Below, piece by piece: positions 8,392 to 16,663 of a stretch of DNA of 64,000 nt (its first letter is position 1; the number at the start of each line of letters is the position of its first letter). The stretch is from Ideonella paludis (GTDB lineage: Bacteria > Pseudomonadota > Gammaproteobacteria > Burkholderiales > Burkholderiaceae_C). Below the pieces are notes generated by a model, which saw only the letters and a program-made list of their open reading frames with translations, made no database searches and was not told the origin of the DNA. Made by a program: the position numbers and the translations under genes. Where the stretch lies: NCBI RefSeq assembly GCF_018069865.1, contig NZ_JAGQDG010000003.1, positions 552,564 to 616,563 of the forward strand, read 5' to 3'.

Positions 8392-9197
8392 GGTCTTCCA
8401 GCGGCGTCTTCGCTCAAATCTGGCAGCACAGAGGCGCTGGCCGCAAAGGCCTGCTCGACGGCCACCATGGCTTGATCGGCGGGTATGCCTTGTTCCAACT
8501 GCGTGTTCATCACACAGGCCGCGATCAGCGCGCGGGTCAGCGCGGGGGCGTTGGCGTCAGGCGGCTGCAGCGAGTGTTCAATGGCGTCTGCGGCTGTGTC
8601 TGGCAGCCCAATCTCGGCCGCCCACCAGGCGCTGACTTCGGGGTGAGCCACGCCAAAAGCGAGGAGCTCTCGCTCGGCCAACTCATGGCTGCTGCACAGG
8701 GCCAGTTGGCTGGGCATGGCCCCGAAGGCCTGCTCGGCCTGGTCGGGCAGGCAATGGCACAAGATGATGTGGCCCATGCCTTGCAGCAGGCCTGCACTCT
8801 GTGCCTGGTCTTCCGGCGCGCCCCAGCGGCGGGCCCATTGCCGCGCGCAAGTGCCGGTGACCACGGCCCGCCGCCAAAAGGCCGGCAGGTCCACATGCGC
8901 TGTTTTCTGGAAGGCGCCCACCGAGCCGTGCAGCAGCAGCACGCCCTCCACGGCGCGCAAGCCCATCACGGCGACGGCATCGCGCACCGAGGACAGCGGC
9001 CGGTCACTGGCGTAATGGGCCGAGTTGGCGATCTGCAGCACGCGCGAGGTCAACACTGGGTCGAGCGCCACTTGGGCCGCCACGTCGGCCAGGCTCGCGC
9101 TGTCGTCGCGCAGCGCTTGCAGCAGCTCTCGGATCACCCGCGGCACGGTGGGCAGTTGCACCTCACCCGACAACAGTTGTGCAAAGAAGGGGGTCAC
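8385..9197 (-). CDS. HDOD domain protein (distal gene of adhesin operon)
   Basis: 270-residue HDOD protein. HDOD is a degenerate HD domain without the metal-binding His-Asp pair and usually acts as a signalling or scaffold module. Seen: the opening LPTVPRVIRELLQAL, DPVLTSRVLQIANSAHYA, the IGLPDTAADAIEHSLQP segment and an otherwise all-helical pattern. GTG at 9197 is chosen because AAGGA stands seven bases upstream. It follows the LapD-like gene by 36 bases and resembles the HDOD protein at 10909-11772, which lies on the other side of that gene. The position suggests regulation of adhesin export together with the c-di-GMP receptor; this is inference, as no direct biochemical role is visible. 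Confidence 0.85.
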   Translation of the reverse strand: MTPFFAQLLSGEVQLPTVPRVIRELLQALRDDSASLADVAAQVALDPVLTSRVLQIANSAHYASDRPLSSVRDAVAVMGLRAVEGVLLLHGSVGAFQKTAHVDLPAFWRRAVVTGTCARQWARRWGAPEDQAQSAGLLQGMGHIILCHCLPDQAEQAFGAMPSQLALCSSHELAERELLAFGVAHPEVSAWWAAEIGLPDTAADAIEHSLQPPDANAPALTRALIAACVMNTQLEQGIPADQAMVAVEQAFAASASVLPDLSEDAAGRPQ

Positions 9198-9233
9198 CAG
9201 GGTGTCCTTGGGGCCAGAGGAGGATGTGAAGTC

Positions 9234-10871
9234 TCAGGCTTCAGCGGTTTGTGTTGGGGCCGTGGCGGCCCGGCGGCTGAGTTGAGTGGCCGCTTGGCCG
9301 CTGAAATACTGCAGACCTAAAGCCTTGAGGGCGGCCAGTTGCGAGTCGTCCTCGAGGCCGCAGGCCACCAAGACACATTGGCTGCGCTTGGCCCAGGCCA
9401 CCATCACCTCCACTAGGCTGCGGGCGCGCAGGCTTTGGCAGGCGGCGCGGCAGAGGTCGGGTGCTAGCTTGATGTACTGCAGGCCTTCTATGCCGATGGC
9501 CTGGCGCAGCGAATAGGACCAGCCCATATTGTCCAAACCGAACTGGCAGCCGTGGCGTTGCAGCAGTTGGCCCAGGCCCAGCAGACTGGGCAGGGCCACA
9601 CTGGCGACGTCCGGGTCGCGCACCTCCACCCACAGCAGGTGGGTGTGACCGGCGTAGCGCGTCAAGAGCTCGTCCAAGCGGCGCATGAACATGGGGTGCT
9701 GGGTGGATTGCAAGGCGCAGTTCACCGCTACCGCCTGGCCCTGCTCGGCGATCTGGGCCAGGCCCAGCGCCACAGCGCGCAGGTCCAGCTCCATGGTGCG
9801 GCCGCAGCGCACGGCGGGGGGCAGGAACTCAGCGGCCTCGTAGATCACGCCGTGCGGCTCCTTCAGGCGCAAAAAGGCCTCTTGATGCAGCACGCGGCCT
9901 TCGCCGTCGGTGACGGGATAAAAGGCATGGCTGAGGTGGCCGTTGTCCAGCGCGGACTCGATGATCACCCGCCACTGCGCCACTGCCAGGGTGTGGTGCT
10001 TGGGCGAGGGCTGGCTGATGACCATGGCCTTTTGCTCAAACTCCGCCCGGCCCACGGCGGCATCCGCCCGCAGCAGCACATCAGAGGCCTCCTCGCCCGC
10101 GCGGAACGAGGTCGCACCGATGCGCACCACCAGCGGCACATCGGCCAAGCCGTCCACGCTCAGCTGGGCAATGGTGTTGGACATGGCGGCCAGCAAATGG
10201 GCCAATGCTTCGACCTCATAGGGCGGCAGCAGCAAGCCGAACTCCGAGCCGTTCAGGCGGGCCAGCACGCCGGCCTCTGCGGCTTGTTTGTCCAGCAGCA
10301 GGCGGGCATTCAAGGCGGTGGCCACGGCCACCAGCAAGTCGTCGGCGCGCTGGCGGCCCAGGCGCTTGTTCAGGCCGTCCAGGTCTTGCAGGCGGAAGAT
10401 GGCCACCGCGCCGCCCGGGCCCTCGTGGCGCACCGCTTTGGCCATCACCTCCATCAAGCGCTGGCGCGAGGCCAGTTGGGTCAGGGCATCTTGGCCAGCT
10501 TTGCGCTTCATGCGGTCGACCGCCTCGTCGCGCTCGGTCAGCATCATCTGCACACGCGCCACCATCACGTTCAGCGCTTTGGAGAGGGTGACCCATTCGC
10601 TGACCTTGGGCTCTTGCAGTTCAATGAACTGGCGGTCGCTCAGGGCTCGGATCTGTGTCTTGAAGGAGCGCAGCGGTGCCTTGGCATAGCGCACCAGCAG
10701 CATCAGGCCGCCCACGGTGAGGGCGCCGCACACCGCCACAATGCCCAGCACGCCGCCCAGCACCGTCAGGCGTTGATCCAGCGGGCTCCACCACAGCCAG
10801 GCGGCATTGGCCGCCATGCAGACGGTCGCCATCAGCACCACCCAGGCATAGGACCAGCGGATCACGGACAT
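9234..10871 (-). CDS. LapD-like c-di-GMP receptor with degenerate GGDEF and EAL domains
   Basis: 545-residue inner-membrane protein. Two membrane helices (about 6-26 and 34-58) are separated by a very short loop, followed by a HAMP-like linker, a GGDEF fold and an EAL fold. Both catalytic motifs are degenerate: GGDEF reads NGSEF (207-211) and EAL reads EAF (331-333), and the usual DDFG motif reads LDNMG. It is thus expected to bind c-di-GMP rather than make or break it, as LapD does for LapA-type adhesins. Unlike LapD it has almost no periplasmic domain, so it has nowhere obvious to hold a LapG protease. I start at the ATG at 10871; an open frame continues upstream but overlaps the HDOD gene and looks non-coding. 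It lies between two HDOD genes at the distal end of the secretion operon. Confidence 0.85.
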   Translation of the reverse strand: MSVIRWSYAWVVLMATVCMAANAAWLWWSPLDQRLTVLGGVLGIVAVCGALTVGGLMLLVRYAKAPLRSFKTQIRALSDRQFIELQEPKVSEWVTLSKALNVMVARVQMMLTERDEAVDRMKRKAGQDALTQLASRQRLMEVMAKAVRHEGPGGAVAIFRLQDLDGLNKRLGRQRADDLLVAVATALNARLLLDKQAAEAGVLARLNGSEFGLLLPPYEVEALAHLLAAMSNTIAQLSVDGLADVPLVVRIGATSFRAGEEASDVLLRADAAVGRAEFEQKAMVISQPSPKHHTLAVAQWRVIIESALDNGHLSHAFYPVTDGEGRVLHQEAFLRLKEPHGVIYEAAEFLPPAVRCGRTMELDLRAVALGLAQIAEQGQAVAVNCALQSTQHPMFMRRLDELLTRYAGHTHLLWVEVRDPDVASVALPSLLGLGQLLQRHGCQFGLDNMGWSYSLRQAIGIEGLQYIKLAPDLCRAACQSLRARSLVEVMVAWAKRSQCVLVACGLEDDSQLAALKALGLQYFSGQAATQLSRRAATAPTQTAEA

Positions 10872-10908
10872 GGCGGTGGCCTCCGAAGCGGCGAGTGGTG
10901 CGGCGCGG

Positions 10909-11772
10909 TCATAGCGGGCCGGGGAGGGTTTGCAGCTCGGCGAAGTCGGTGGAGAACTCGTCGCTGCTGACATAGTCTTGCAGGCCGAGCTGGGCCACCA
11001 AGCCGGGCTCCAGCTCGCCCAAGGCCGTGTCCAGGCTGCGGCCTTCGGCCACGGCATCGGCCACGGTGCAGGCCAAGCGCAAGATGCGGGCCAACGCCGG
11101 TGCCGAGGTCTCCACGGGGTAGAGCGACGTCAGCACGGCGTCGGCCACCAGTTGCGGCATGCCGAGTTTGTCGACCCACAGCGCGCTGATCTCGGGGTGG
11201 GCGATGCCGAACACGCTGACTTCGCGCGCCGCCAGCTTGAGACCCCACTCATTGACAAAGGGCGAGAAGCCCTGGCGGGCCTTGTCGGGGTGGCATTGGC
11301 ACAGGATCAGGTGGCCAATGGCTTGCAGCAGCCCGCCGCTGTAGGCGGCGTCGGCGTTGTTGCCGCTGCGCGCAGCCAATTGGCGTGCCGCGTTGCCGGT
11401 GATGACCGCCCGCAGCCAGAAGTGCCGCAGGTTCACCCCTGGCGTGTCGACAAAAGCCGCCATGGAGCCGCTGACGGCCACCAAGGTTTGCAGGGCATTG
11501 ACACCGATGACCGAGATGGCCTCGGCGATCGAGCTGAGCTGGCGCCCTCGGGCGTAATAGCCGGAGTTGGCCAGGCGCAGCACCCGCGACGACAGCACGG
11601 GGTCCTGGGCAATTTGCTCGGCCACATCATGGGTGCTGAAGTCCTCGCGGCGCAGGCTTTGCAGCACCTGCTCCACCACCCGGGGCACCATGGGCAGGGT
11701 GATGCGCCCGGTCAGCACATCGTCAATGAAACCCAGAGGCGTGGCGTTGGGGTTGGCAATGTTGACGGTCAT
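10909..11772 (-). CDS. HDOD domain protein (between channel genes and LapD-like gene)
   Basis: 287-residue HDOD protein with the same outline as the one at 8385: ITLPMVPRVVEQVLQSL, DPVLSSRVLRLANSGYYA, SVIGVNALQTLVAVSG, GHLILCQCHPDKA and IAHPEISALWVDKLG. The catalytic HD pair of true HD-GYP enzymes is absent. Its ATG overlaps the stop of the MotA-like gene by four bases (ATGA), so translation is probably coupled and the gene belongs to the secretion operon. The two HDOD proteins are clearly paralogous and flank the LapD-like receptor. Function is not known from sequence; HDOD proteins elsewhere bridge c-di-GMP, two-component or motility signalling. Confidence 0.87.
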   Translation of the reverse strand: MTVNIANPNATPLGFIDDVLTGRITLPMVPRVVEQVLQSLRREDFSTHDVAEQIAQDPVLSSRVLRLANSGYYARGRQLSSIAEAISVIGVNALQTLVAVSGSMAAFVDTPGVNLRHFWLRAVITGNAARQLAARSGNNADAAYSGGLLQAIGHLILCQCHPDKARQGFSPFVNEWGLKLAAREVSVFGIAHPEISALWVDKLGMPQLVADAVLTSLYPVETSAPALARILRLACTVADAVAEGRSLDTALGELEPGLVAQLGLQDYVSSDEFSTDFAELQTLPGPL

Positions 11773-13091
11773 GATGTGGCACTGTCCAGCATGTGTTTGA
11801 GGGCGTTCTTTTCAGAGTTCCAGAGCGTGGCGTCCAGGCGCTTGGCCACGTCGCCTTGCAGGCGCACTTCGGTGGTCAGGTCGCGCAGCGCAGACTGCGA
11901 CTTGCCCAGGTTGGCCGCCATCTCCTGCACCGCGCGCAGGTTGTGCGAGAGCTTGGCGCTGAGGTCTTCTTGGCCGGGCAGGTGCGCCGCCATATCGTCC
12001 AGCATGACCCGGGTTTGAAGGACTTCGGCATGCACGGCCTGCGAGGCCTGTGCCACCTGAGCCATCAGCGGCACGGCTTGGGTGAACTGGCCCAGCACGG
12101 CCGCGGTCTTGTCGGCCGACTCCACCTGCTTGAGCATGGCCCGCGCCAAGGTGCTGTTGACCTCGGAGGCTTGCTCAATGCGCGGCAGCAGGGCGGAGAG
12201 CTTGTCGGTGATCTGCAGCATGCTTTCTTCGGACTTGCGGTGCTGCTCCATCACATCGGCCAGCAGGTTGGCCAAGAAGCGCTCGGTGATCTCGACATTG
12301 GCATTGACCTTGGTCTTCTCGGCCAAGGACAGCACTTCTTCACGGATGTTGTCGATCAGGGCGGCCTCGGTCTTGCGGACCAAGATCATCTGAAAGCCCA
12401 GCATGATGGAGCCCACCAAGCCAAACATCGAGGCCGAGAAGGCCGTGCCCATGGCCTCCAGGGGCTTTTGCAGGCCGCCGACGATGCGGGCGAACTCGCT
12501 CTCCATGCCGCCACCACCGCCCGAGCCGCCCACGCCATTGGCAATGGTGGCGATCAAGCCCGAGGTGGCGATCAGGGTTTCGAGCAGGCCGATGAAGGTG
12601 CCGAGCAGCCCCAGGCCCACCATCAGGCCGACCAGGAACTGCGACAACTCTTGCTTCTTCTCGAAATGGTGGCCCAGCGCATCCAGTTCAGGCTCCATGG
12701 CCGCACTTTGCACATAGACCTGATGGCCCAGGCCCAGCTTTTCCAGGCGCTCCAGCATGCCCTGCACATAGGCTTTGGGGCCCAGGCGCGGCGGCGGCTC
12801 GTCGCTCCAGACACCGCGCTTGAGCCAGTCCACGCCGGCAAAAAACACCTTGTCTTCTTGGTAGGCACTGCGCACATGCAGCAGCATGGTGATGGCGCCC
12901 CAGAGCATCACCGTCAAGATCAGCCCGTTCAAGGCTGGGCTGGAGGTAAAGGCAAAGCTGACGAAGTGCCAGAAGCTGGCCGCCCCGGCCACCACGGCCA
13001 ACATGGGCGCCCAGATCATCACCGCATAGAGGCGGCTCAGGCTGCCTTTGGCGGCAGCCACCACGGGTTGGGGAGAGGCGGAGAGTTCCAT
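11769..13091 (-). CDS. MotA/TolQ/ExbB-family proton-channel protein (SiiB-like)
   Basis: 440-residue inner-membrane protein with four predicted helices at about 20-45, 52-72, 155-180 and 222-248. The third and fourth carry the MotA/TolQ/ExbB pattern (VGLGLLGTFIGLLETL; GTAFSASMFGLVGSIMLG). A glycine-rich loop (about 197-206) lies between them, and a long helical tail (about 250-440) is likely coiled coil. In the Salmonella SPI-4 type I system, SiiB is a similar-sized MotA-like protein that forms a proton channel with SiiA and affects release of the adhesin SiiE. Here the gene sits between the HlyD adaptor gene (1-base overlap) and an HDOD gene (4-base overlap), and a MotB-like partner is two genes upstream. 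The role as an energiser or gate of adhesin secretion is inferred from that context. Confidence 0.82.
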   Translation of the reverse strand: MELSASPQPVVAAAKGSLSRLYAVMIWAPMLAVVAGAASFWHFVSFAFTSSPALNGLILTVMLWGAITMLLHVRSAYQEDKVFFAGVDWLKRGVWSDEPPPRLGPKAYVQGMLERLEKLGLGHQVYVQSAAMEPELDALGHHFEKKQELSQFLVGLMVGLGLLGTFIGLLETLIATSGLIATIANGVGGSGGGGGMESEFARIVGGLQKPLEAMGTAFSASMFGLVGSIMLGFQMILVRKTEAALIDNIREEVLSLAEKTKVNANVEITERFLANLLADVMEQHRKSEESMLQITDKLSALLPRIEQASEVNSTLARAMLKQVESADKTAAVLGQFTQAVPLMAQVAQASQAVHAEVLQTRVMLDDMAAHLPGQEDLSAKLSHNLRAVQEMAANLGKSQSALRDLTTEVRLQGDVAKRLDATLWNSEKNALKHMLDSATS

Positions 13092-14428
13092 TACTTGCGA
13101 TCCCTGAAGGCGGTGCTGTTCAAGCCCCGGATGGGCGAAAGGAGGTACTGCAGCACGGTGCGCTGGCCGGTGACGGCGTCAGCCATCACCGTCATGCCCG
13201 GCGTCAAGGCCTGGCCAAACTGTTTGGCGCTGGCGGGGTCCACGTCAATGCCGACGCGGAAGTAGCGCTCGCCGCGCTCGTCGGGCAGGGAGTCGGCGCT
13301 GATCTCGGTGACCCGCCCCTCCAGCGTGCCGTAGGTGGTGTAGTCGAACGCGGCCACCTTGACGACGGTGCGCTGGCCGACTTGCATGGCGCCGCGCTCG
13401 CTGGGGGAGACCCGAGCCTCGATCACCACATTGCTTTGTGAGGGCGTCAGCTCCATCAAGGTGTCGCCGGGCTTGACCACGCCGCCCACGGTGTTGAAGA
13501 AAACCTTGTTGACCGTGCCAGCCATGGGCGCATTGATGACGGTGCGGCGCACGCGGTCGTCCTCGGCGCCCAGCTCTTGCTGCAGGCGCTCCAGCTCGAT
13601 GCGGGTGTCGGAGAGACCGCTGCGGGCTTCGCTGCGGAACTGTGCGCTGACCTCGGCGTGGCGGGCCTGCAGCTCTTGGGCGCCGGCGCGCAAGCGGGGC
13701 AGGGCAGCTTCAGCCTCGCGGATCTGGGTGCTGAGCCGCTCGTGCTTGGCGCGGGCCTCCAGCAGCTCGAGCTGCGAAGCGGCGTTCTTGGCATGCATGG
13801 CGCTGACCAGGCTGAGCTGCTGACGGGCCACCTCCAGCTCACCACTCAAGCCTTTGGCGCGTACCTCATGCTCGGCCAGCTCTTGGCGGCGCTGGGTGAT
13901 CTGCTCATCCAGCACCCTCAGCGTTTGCGAGAGCTTGGCCTGGCGGGCCGTGAAGGCGTCCAGCTCATTGCTCATGGCCGGGGAGCTGGCGTCGACGCCG
14001 GCCGGTGCCGCAAAGCGTGTGCCCTCGGCCTCGGCTTGCAAGCGGGCGGCGCGGGCCAGCAGGCCTTCCAGCCGGGCGCGCTTCTCGCCGCGCGAGGAGT
14101 TGGCCAGCAGGTCGGAGACGGCGATCAGGCTTTGGCCGGCCTGCACCGTGTCGCCTTCCTTCACAAACACCTTGGAGACGATGCCGCCCTCCAGGTGCTG
14201 CACGAGCTGCTGCTTGCCCGAGGGAATGATGCGGCCTTGGGTGTGGACCACGCGGTCGACCTCGGCCACGGCCATCCAGGCGCCCAGCAGCACGGTGCTC
14301 AGCGCCACACCCCAGATCAGGCTGCGCGAGAGCTGAAGACGGCGATGCTGGCCCAGGCTTTGCTCGAAGTGCAGGCACAGCGCGTCCAAGGCGCTGGCCT
14401 TCGGGGAGGCGGCGGCGGCGAGGCTCAT
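13091..14428 (-). CDS. HlyD/LapC-family type I secretion membrane fusion protein
   Basis: 445-residue periplasmic adaptor linking the ABC transporter to the TolC-type channel. A short cytoplasmic N-terminus precedes one helix (about 37-56). The lipoyl-like half HLEGGIVSKVFVKEGDTVQAGQ follows near residue 80, then a long alpha-helical hairpin (about 115-285), the second lipoyl half INAPMAGTVNKVFFNTVGGVVKPGD, and the beta-barrel end with the LTPGMTVMADAVTGQRTVLQYLLSPI signature typical of HlyD/LapC. The start overlaps the MotB-like stop by four bases and the stop overlaps the MotA-like ATG by one. Interleaving of the adaptor gene with the channel pair argues that the products work in one complex. 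Confidence 0.93.
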   Translation of the reverse strand: MSLAAAASPKASALDALCLHFEQSLGQHRRLQLSRSLIWGVALSTVLLGAWMAVAEVDRVVHTQGRIIPSGKQQLVQHLEGGIVSKVFVKEGDTVQAGQSLIAVSDLLANSSRGEKRARLEGLLARAARLQAEAEGTRFAAPAGVDASSPAMSNELDAFTARQAKLSQTLRVLDEQITQRRQELAEHEVRAKGLSGELEVARQQLSLVSAMHAKNAASQLELLEARAKHERLSTQIREAEAALPRLRAGAQELQARHAEVSAQFRSEARSGLSDTRIELERLQQELGAEDDRVRRTVINAPMAGTVNKVFFNTVGGVVKPGDTLMELTPSQSNVVIEARVSPSERGAMQVGQRTVVKVAAFDYTTYGTLEGRVTEISADSLPDERGERYFRVGIDVDPASAKQFGQALTPGMTVMADAVTGQRTVLQYLLSPIRGLNSTAFRDRK

Positions 14429-15078
14429 GGGCCCTCCGTGAAGGCGACACTGACCATGGGCGTGGCCGCGTCGCTGTTGGCATCAATGCGGGTGCTGATG
14501 CTGGTGGCGGGGTGCCCTAAAGCGATCAGCGCATTGCGCACGTCCATCAGTCGCATGAAGGCCGAGCGTTGGTTGTCGCTGAGCACCATGGACGGCCCGG
14601 TGGCCACCAAGACCACGGGCTTGTCGCGGGCCGCTTCAGGCAGGGCCTTGACGGCTTCGCCCAAGGCTTTGAGCGCGGCTTCATCCAGGGTGATGGCGCC
14701 GGGCACATACTTGAGCTGCAACACATTGCGGGCTGGGGTGACTTGCGGGCTCTTGGGGGCGGAGGCCGCCTCATTGCCCTTGACGTTGATGATGGTGCGG
14801 CCCACCAGCTTGGACTCGGGCACTGGCGGCACCTCGGGCGAGGCCGCTCCGGCTTGCGGGCCGGCGGCAGCGGCGGCGGCCGACGCGGCCGAGGCCGCGG
14901 CTGCTGCCTTGTACTCGCTGATCATCTTGTCGGCCACACGCTTGCCCATCAATTGGGCCGCAAACGACAAGGCGATGGCCAGCACCACCACCACAAAAAT
15001 CATGGCGATGATGACGTTGGTCAGGGCATCCACAAACCCTGGCCAATAAGAGTTGCCGCCGCCTTTTCCGCTTTCCAT
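14425..15078 (-). CDS. MotB-like protein with OmpA-type periplasmic region (SiiA-like)
   Basis: 217-residue protein with one N-terminal helix (YWPGFVDALTNVIIAMIFVV, about 11-43) and a periplasmic part. Asp17 at the start of the helix is placed like the proton-carrying Asp of MotB and SiiA. An Ala-rich linker (about 58-85) leads to a C-terminal domain (about 120-217) with a faint OmpA/MotB pattern, including the RLMDVRNALIALGH helix. Size (SiiA is about 210 residues), membrane layout and position next to HlyD match the SPI-4 SiiA protein. The family pattern is weak outside the helix, so the MotB relation rests on topology, Asp17 and the MotA-like neighbour. Overlaps HlyD by four bases and follows the TolC-type gene by 16 bases. 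Confidence 0.75.
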   Translation of the reverse strand: MESGKGGGNSYWPGFVDALTNVIIAMIFVVVVLAIALSFAAQLMGKRVADKMISEYKAAAAASAASAAAAAAGPQAGAASPEVPPVPESKLVGRTIINVKGNEAASAPKSPQVTPARNVLQLKYVPGAITLDEAALKALGEAVKALPEAARDKPVVLVATGPSMVLSDNQRSAFMRLMDVRNALIALGHPATSISTRIDANSDAATPMVSVAFTEGP

Positions 15079-15094
15079 GGTCTTGGGCTGTTGC

Positions 15095-16663
15095 TCAGGG
15101 TTGGGTGGTGACTTCGGGCTTGCTCTGGGCCAAATGACCCGTCAGATGAGCCACTTTGAGGTGGCTTTGCAACTCACTCATCATCAGGCTGGCCACATCC
15201 AAGCGGCTTTGGTGCAGGCGCTGGCAAGCGTCCAGCACATCCAGCAACGAGCGGTTGCCCACACCCAGTTGGGAGCGGAAGGCGTCGACCACCGAGGTGT
15301 TGGCGCTGACCTCTTCGCGCAGCGCACCGATGCGCTCGGCCACAGCGTCCAGGCTGGCATAGGCGCCGTCGAACTGCTGGCGCAGCTTGCGCTGCACATC
15401 GCTGGCGCGAGCGAGCTTTTCGAGCTGGCGGGCTTGGGCGGCACGGCCTTGGTAGTAGTCGGCGCTGCCATTGAGCAGCGACCAGTTCACCACCACCATG
15501 GCCTTGGAGTCGCGCTGGTAGCTGGGGGTGCCGGCGCTGTTGATGTTGCGGCTGTGGCTCAGCTCTAAGTCCACACGGGGCAGGAAGCGGCCGTAGAGCG
15601 ATTGGCTCTCCAGCTTGGCGGCGTCGCCTTCCAGCCGGGCGGCCAGCAACTCCGGGTTGCCTTGGTTGGCCCGGTCCACCGCCGCCTCTATCGTGGTGGG
15701 CGCGGCCAGGCTGGCGGCGATGCTCAGCTCCAGGGCGTCGGGGCGCTGGCCGGTGAGGGTGCTGAGGTTGCGCAGTGCGGCCGTCAGGTTGGCGCGGCTG
15801 TCGGCGATCTGGGCGCGGGCATTGGCGGTGCGGGCGCGTACGCGGTCGCGTTCGGCCACGCTGGCGCCGCCGCCGGCCGCACGGGTGGTGATGTGGTCCA
15901 GCAGCTCTTGCAGCAGCCGCTCGTAGTCGCGGCTCAGCTCCATCACCATGCGGGCTTGCAGCGCTTGCACATAGGCCGAGGCTGTTTCCAGCGCGGCATC
16001 GTTCATCGCGGCTTCGAGCTGGCGGGCGGCGGCGTCAGAGAGCCGGCCTTGGCGGCGCCATTCCAGATAGGCGCCGGCATCAAACAGCGGTTGACGCAGG
16101 GTCAGCACGCCGTCGCGCCGGTCGGTGAGGGGCTCGCCGACCTCGCTCTCTAAGCGGCCCCGGCCAGCTGCCGCCCGGCCATCCAGATGTGGCAGCAGCG
16201 CGCCGCGCGCTGCGTGGCTGGTGTGGGCGAAGGAGTCGGCGCGCGCGGCATTGGCTTGGACCTCCAGGCTGTTGCTGACGCCCAAGGCGATGGCCTGCTC
16301 CAGGCTGAGCGCCTGGCTGGGCTGGCTGACGCCGTCCAGCGGCAGTTGGGAGGGCAGCTTCAGCAGGGCCGAGAGCTGCAAGATCTGGATGGGGCGCTGG
16401 GTTTGCGCGGTGCTGGCCAAGGCGCCCGCCAAGGTGGCCAAGACCGTGCGGCCGGTCGGCACATTGGTGCTGGCTTGAGCACTGGGCGCAAAGGCCTGGA
16501 TGAAGACCGGTGGCAGGCCATCGCCCATGTCAAAGCTCAAGGCCCAGGCGCTGGATGACGCACAACTTAAGGCGGCCAGGTTCAGGGCCAGCCAGGTGCG
16601 CCGAAACGGCGCGCGTGGGCGGGCGGTGACGGGGCTGGTGGACGGGGCGGGCAAGTGCCTCAT
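15095..16663 (-). CDS. TolC-family outer membrane channel of type I secretion (LapE/SiiC-like)
   Basis: 522-residue outer membrane efflux protein. A long signal peptide (to about residue 42, SSAWA) is followed by an unusual stretch of about 75 residues before the TolC core begins at SLEQAIALGVSNSLEVQANAA. Two repeated helical/beta halves follow, with features such as TLRQPLFDAGAYLEWRR, LTGQRPDALEL and VDLELSHSRNINSAGTPSYQ. It forms the outer-membrane exit duct for the adhesin. The ATG overlaps the ABC transporter stop by four bases, indicating translational coupling. The extra N-terminal region is not present in classical TolC and may contact a partner. Confidence 0.92.
   Translation of the reverse strand: MRHLPAPSTSPVTARPRAPFRRTWLALNLAALSCASSSAWALSFDMGDGLPPVFIQAFAPSAQASTNVPTGRTVLATLAGALASTAQTQRPIQILQLSALLKLPSQLPLDGVSQPSQALSLEQAIALGVSNSLEVQANAARADSFAHTSHAARGALLPHLDGRAAAGRGRLESEVGEPLTDRRDGVLTLRQPLFDAGAYLEWRRQGRLSDAAARQLEAAMNDAALETASAYVQALQARMVMELSRDYERLLQELLDHITTRAAGGGASVAERDRVRARTANARAQIADSRANLTAALRNLSTLTGQRPDALELSIAASLAAPTTIEAAVDRANQGNPELLAARLEGDAAKLESQSLYGRFLPRVDLELSHSRNINSAGTPSYQRDSKAMVVVNWSLLNGSADYYQGRAAQARQLEKLARASDVQRKLRQQFDGAYASLDAVAERIGALREEVSANTSVVDAFRSQLGVGNRSLLDVLDACQRLHQSRLDVASLMMSELQSHLKVAHLTGHLAQSKPEVTTQP

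Noticed and set aside
10872..11057. Upstream extension of the LapD-like frame by 62 codons
   Set aside because: It runs through the HDOD gene in another frame and is rich in Trp, Ser and Pro in a non-coding manner. The ATG at 10871 directly precedes the first membrane helix.
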